Shown: in pieces, positions 59,836 through 64,000 of the stretch
How positions within the stretch are numbered: position 1 is the first letter of the stretch
How the letters are laid out: each line of letters begins with the position of its first letter
From: Stereum hirsutum FP-91666 SS1
Lineage: Eukaryota; Basidiomycota; Agaricomycetes; Russulales; Stereaceae
Direction: 5' to 3'
Assembly (NCBI RefSeq): GCF_000264905.1
Contig: NW_006763142.1
Span: 608,597-672,596 of the forward strand
DNA length: 64,000 bases
Program-made: the position numbers and the translations under genes
The notes under the pieces: generated by a model
Databases searched by the model: none
What the model was told of the DNA's origin: nothing
Seen by the model: the letters and a program-made list of their open reading frames with translations, nothing else

Positions 59836-61507
59836 GATGAAGAGGGTGATGTTGATGGAAGATCGGTGAGTGTTGTCTGAGCGAGATGAGGTGTTGAGAG
59901 TGAGATGGTGGAAGTAAAGCCGAAACCAAATCCTCTTATATAGGGCTTAATGTCAGTTTCGTCGTTTCGTCAGACAGTCATTAGATGTTGTTTAACTGTA
60001 TCAAGGATCCCATGTCCCAGAGGTAGCAGACCTGAGCAGCTGATTAGTAAAACAACACCCTTTACATCTCTGCGGTGTTCCGAGTGCGTCCTAACACCAC
60101 AAGAGCTTTCAAAGATCGGGAGAATCATTACGATGACCTCGGTCGGGAATCAAAATGGCTTCGATAAGGTATTCACCGATTTGTAAAAGACAAGATGAGA
60201 GCTGGCCAATCGATGGCGTTTCCAAAGCTGCCGTCTGTCGGTAACATGCCGGTTTGGAGATGCGGGATCGACCTTCCAACAGTCTATCTAACACAGGACC
60301 TTCCACTAATCCCATTTGAAATCATTATACACAGCTTGGAGATTATCGACGATCGCGTCGTAAATCGTAAGCATGCCTGCCTGACGGTACGATGATGGGG
60401 TGCATAGAGGCCTGAAGAGAAGGGAACGTAGCAACAAAAAAATGGTAGTATAGCTTGGAGTAATTCGCAGTGAGCGAGAGCTGACTGAGCGAGAGTATTT
60501 TCCTTTTCGGGATGAACAATCAGCAAAAGGTCCCGAAGCGGGATGACTGAGCAGGCCTGCTTTCTGCGAAAACGATGATTCAAGTCGTCTGTATGATCGT
60601 CAATCACCATTCTTACAGACATGAAAACACCGTCATGTAGGGTTACCGATGTCGCCCTGATGAGCACCTCAGCCTCTGAAGTGGCCCAAATAACATCTTC
60701 CGAGGAAGGAAGGAACTTGAAGGAAGTTAGTTATAGTACACATGTCTCGCTCACTCCGCCATTTGACATGAGCTTCACAGATATTCCGCGGCCACAGATC
60801 GGCAGAAAAGAGTACATACCATCACAACATCCATCTTTTCCCATAAACGTATCCGAGGTATGCCCGGTGCATGCATCAAGTACTTTCTCCTGAGGTTTTA
60901 CTTCGACCATGACAGATTGTGCCAGCCATGTCCGACTATCTGTATGTCGCATCACCTCGCCGGATGTTGAGGTTAGCGTGTAATATTCGGGCGGTGAAGC
61001 ATAGACGAATCACGATAATAAACTGAACGAAAAGACTGAACGAAGGGAAACAAGAGTCGCTGAGTCCTGACAAAAGCGCAACAAGGGCCGCCCCTCAACG
61101 TTCGACACGTGACGTCAGCAAAACTATTGCTTCCGTTTACGCCACACTCGAGCACACTCGACACCAGCGGTGGGTCAATATATACACAAATCTCCTCACG
61201 ACGTCTGTTTAGCCCTCATCACTTCAGCTGTATCTCAAGAGAATATGACCTAACAACATCTTCTGGTTAAGGACCAAAGCTATTCATCGGATGATTCCAC
61301 ACGCTAAAACTACATATGAACATGGTTTCTATCAGACCCCTCTGATTGACAAAATCGATAAAAGGATTGCAATGCAGAAGCAATGATGTGCTGTACTCGA
61401 ATACGGAAACTTGAAAACAATATGAGATCATGAGAGTGCTGATTTCACAAAGGTAAAGTCTTACCAAAACAAACAATCAGGTTCCCACTTATGCCTTCAG
61501 TGAAGGC
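59836..61507. other. Intergenic between the SDR gene and BTB gene 5
   Basis: Holds the SDR promoter. No further gene recognised. Confidence 0.5.
59936..59942 (-). promoter_or_regulatory. TATA-like box of the SDR gene
   Basis: TATATAA on the minus strand, about 100 bp upstream of the ATG at 59835. Confidence 0.6.
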
Positions 61508-62555
61508 TCATATCTTCGAGGGTGGCACCTACGTAAACTTGTCAATCCTGATATTACGGAGGGGCGTAAAACAGTAAGTTGAAACATCATACCAGGGACA
61601 CCACTTTATCAACCTCTATTGCGAGGACCTGCACGAGCTTTGCAGTTCCCGGTATTGACTTCAGCCACTGACGGCCGTTACACCGTTCACATTCGGTGTC
61701 CGTGGGCATCGGCACATCCAAATTGCGTACGGTCTCGCCACACGGGCTATCCTTGAGTGCGAGAGCGACAGCCGCGAGATATTCGTTCACGAACTTTGGT
61801 GCGAACCATCGAGCGTGTGTACCAACCGGACAATAACAAGTCAAACATAACCCCATCCCCAACGCCCTCTCGTACAGCAGATCGGGACACGAGCTGAACC
61901 AGCGTGGATCGGATAGAACGGTGATGGCGGCAAGAGTACATTCGTGACGATACTGCAGGAGGTCATGATATTGGAGGCCCGATATGGTGGTGAGCCATGG
62001 TGAACGACAAGCGAACGTGGGTGACTTGAGCGAAGCTCTCGCCGCGTATGCTGCCATTTCTGGCGAGCCAAAACGACAGGCGACCGCGTATACGCCAAGC
62101 GGATTTTCATCAACGGTGAGCATCAAGGGTCCCATAGAGAGACCCTTGAGGGACTGCATCTCGTACTTCTCTGCCGCGAGGAGAATACGCCACACGTCGT
62201 TAAGATCCATCTGCACCTCCTGCCAGTCCCTCGTGTAGCAGCTTCGGAGAAGAGTGGAAAGAGTGGAGGAGTCTTCGGTAACGGGGATGACTGGTATGGT
62301 GTTCGTCTGCTCATAGGCAGAGACCGAGGAGGTGATGGGTGGTGGCTGTGGGAGGGAGAACATGCTCTTGAAGAAGGGAGATGCGAGGGATAAGATGAGT
62401 TTGTGAACGCGGAAGTCGATTTCGTTGCTGGATCGGATGATCACGTCCGCGTGCGGGTCGTCGAACGGCGCATCTGCAGCGCAGGCTTGCCGCGGCGGGC
62501 TTGAATGAGGAGAGGAAGGGGCAAGAGGGGTACTCGGGATGATTTGGTCGGACAT
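61508..62555 (-). CDS. BTB/POZ-domain protein 5
   Basis: ATG at 62555 (MSDQIIPSTPLAP). The BTB core reads APFDDPHADVIIRSSNEIDFR, then VHKLILSLASPFFKSMFSLP, and AAEKYEMQSL. C-terminal CxxC pairs are CLTC and CERC, 48 residues apart, with a third Cys next to the first pair. Exon 1 is 62555-61593; the intron 61592-61529 starts GTATGA and ends CGTAG; the terminal exon 61528-61508 codes VPPSKI. Total 327 residues. Without splicing the frame stops at 61587. It lies 16 kb from the other four copies but shares their last-intron position and size. A TATA-like box is 76-83 bp upstream. Confidence 0.88.
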
Positions 62556-63844
62556 AATGGTGGAGAAACGACCGGAAGGGATAGGGGGAGGGCGCTGCGA
62601 GGTGGAAAATCAGCAACAAAGACACGCTTCCTTATATATGGGAAGTAGACCAATTATGAAACACGCCTTGCGGTTAGAGAAGCCTTCCAACAGATGATCG
62701 CAGTCCGAAATCGTCGAAGTGGTGCGAGTTTGCTAAATCTAGATGCTTGCCTTGTGAATTGAGAATTGAGAAATGTGCAGGGTGAAGCTTTGCCTTGAAA
62801 GGAGTTACATCGAGGCTTGCTGACACGGGGAATAGATCCTGAAGCATCAGCCAGTGACAAGATTAGAATCACTCATCGCTGACCTAGATTTAGCACACCC
62901 CGGTCCGTCGCTATTTTGGTTCTCATTCCATTTTCTTGAGTACAGCCCACCCGAGCAACGGTGCTTGAGTGCGCAGGAGGCTGTACGAAGTGTGCTAGCC
63001 TAGAAGAAGACGGGGGAAAGCTTGGGTGAGAGTTTTATGGCTTATCGACAAACGCAATGCTGAGATGAAGGTCTTGGAACAACGTGTGTAGCGTCTGCGG
63101 GAAGAACGAAGTTCATACTGACAGCCCACTGAACATGACCTTATTCTTGGCGCACAGGCAAAAGAAAACAGCGATAAAAAAACACAGGCGACGTCATAGA
63201 ATCTTAATCGTTGGGCCGTAAGCAGAGGATGTCGTTGTGATTGGAGAGGGTTAAGAAACATGGCGTCAACGTCCAAGGATGCACAATGCTCCATGCACGC
63301 AGAATTGATGTTCCTCGTCGCACTAAATGCCGAACAGAAGTGGTTAGGGAAGGGGTAACAAGACAATAATGGTACAGTGACGCATTATGGAGCCTGAACG
63401 CGAATCGCGGCGGCGAATTCTTGGTGGAACACGAGGGCATCATGTTGATTCGAGCATGTTCCAAGCAGCGTAGGTGCGATGGCGTTCGTTACATAATGGT
63501 ATCGCAAGACAAAAAGATGTACAATCCTTTGCGCGAATGAGCGATGACGTCTGCCCGAGTACCTATCGAGGTGATGCGTTTTGACCGCACAGAGTCCGCA
63601 CCCCGTAGATAATAGACGCAATTGTCGGCCGTAAAACGGATCTCAAGTAACCCATCGAACGCTGAATCAGACGGTACGACGTCGACAAATATGAACAGAG
63701 CAAGAATTTCTATAGTAGTCCGTACCATCAAGAGCTGGTGACGACTGCTCGAGTCCATAGTATGGATGCTCCATGCTGCAAGTAAATCGGCCGAGGCCTG
63801 GTATTTCAGTCTCCCAGGGGGTTGACGTTGCTCGTACCAGCGAC
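62556..63844. other. Intergenic, right side of the window
   Basis: Apart from the BTB gene 5 promoter, no recognised feature. Short minus-strand frames only. Confidence 0.45.
62631..62638 (-). promoter_or_regulatory. TATA-like box of BTB gene 5
   Basis: TATATAAG on the minus strand, 76-83 bp upstream of the ATG at 62555. Confidence 0.6.
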
Positions 63845-64000
63845 ATGGAAGACGATGTCGATGAGCAGATATTCAGATCAAATGTGGGTCCTAACGTTGG
63901 ATGCCTCGGACGATTCTACATTGTACCAAATCGCAAGGAATCAAGGCGACCTAGAACAGACTCAATCAGTACATTGAAAATCAAGAAACTTGGTAAGAGG
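63845..64000 (+). CDS. Possible gene start running off the right edge
   Basis: From the ATG at 63845 the frame stays open for 52 codons to the end of the window. It starts MEDDVDEQIFRSNV and passes into a basic stretch (RKESRRPRTDS, then KIKKLGKR). It may be the first exon of a gene, but it is too short to identify. A chance frame is possible. Confidence 0.3.
   Translation, partial: MEDDVDEQIFRSNVGPNVGCLGRFYIVPNRKESRRPRTDSISTLKIKKLGKR

Overview
The window is nuclear DNA of a filamentous basidiomycete, almost certainly an agaricomycete. Genes are cut by many introns of about 50-70 nt with GT..AG ends. Several families typical of mushroom genomes are present: BTB/POZ proteins, an F-box protein, a DUF6534 membrane protein, a long NYN-domain protein, a LysM protein and a thaumatin-like secreted protein. 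No ribosomal or transfer RNA gene was seen. Exon coordinates were worked out by hand from splice consensus, frame continuity and protein-family fit.

Layout. 1-7.9 kb: no gene I can support. 7.9-10.9 kb (-): a possible small membrane protein and an NYN-domain protein. 11-16.4 kb (-): a broken, unrecognised multi-exon gene (13.3-14.1 kb) and an Atg27-type receptor. 17.7-21.8 kb (+): a 22-exon PL26-type exo-rhamnogalacturonan lyase. 23.1-23.9 kb (-): a secreted thaumatin-like protein. 25.2-30.0 kb (-): Dna2 nuclease-helicase, 11 exons. 30.9-33.0 kb (+): a DUF6534 membrane protein with an in-frame stop. 33.6-35.6 kb (+): the Ula1/APPBP1 subunit of the NEDD8-activating enzyme. 36-45.2 kb: four BTB genes and a BTB remnant, interrupted by a divergent pair (GINS subunit Psf1 and a mitochondrial-looking DUF2358/C6orf136-type protein). 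46.6-48.2 kb (+): a two-LysM secreted protein. 48.2-53.5 kb: gene-poor. 53.5-56.1 kb (+): an F-box protein. 57.6-58.6 kb: repeats, made of a hairpin, a 6 x 22 bp minisatellite, a telomere-like CCTAAC tract and a TA-flanked MITE. 58.7-59.8 kb (-): an extended SDR reductase. 61.5-62.6 kb (-): a fifth BTB gene. A possible gene start runs off the right edge.

Functional themes. Two replication factors (Dna2, Psf1) lie about 10 kb apart, and both have ACGCG-type cell-cycle box cores just upstream. The NEDD8 E1 subunit, the BTB proteins and the F-box protein all belong, by family, to cullin-RING ubiquitin ligase biology; their proximity may be chance. The five BTB genes share one gene architecture: an N-terminal BTB, a C-terminal cysteine-pair region, and a last phase-0 intron followed by a tiny terminal exon. 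That points to a lineage-specific expansion by duplication. Signs of decay are a frameshift in the 13.3 kb gene, a premature stop in the DUF6534 gene and a truncated BTB fragment at 37.4 kb.
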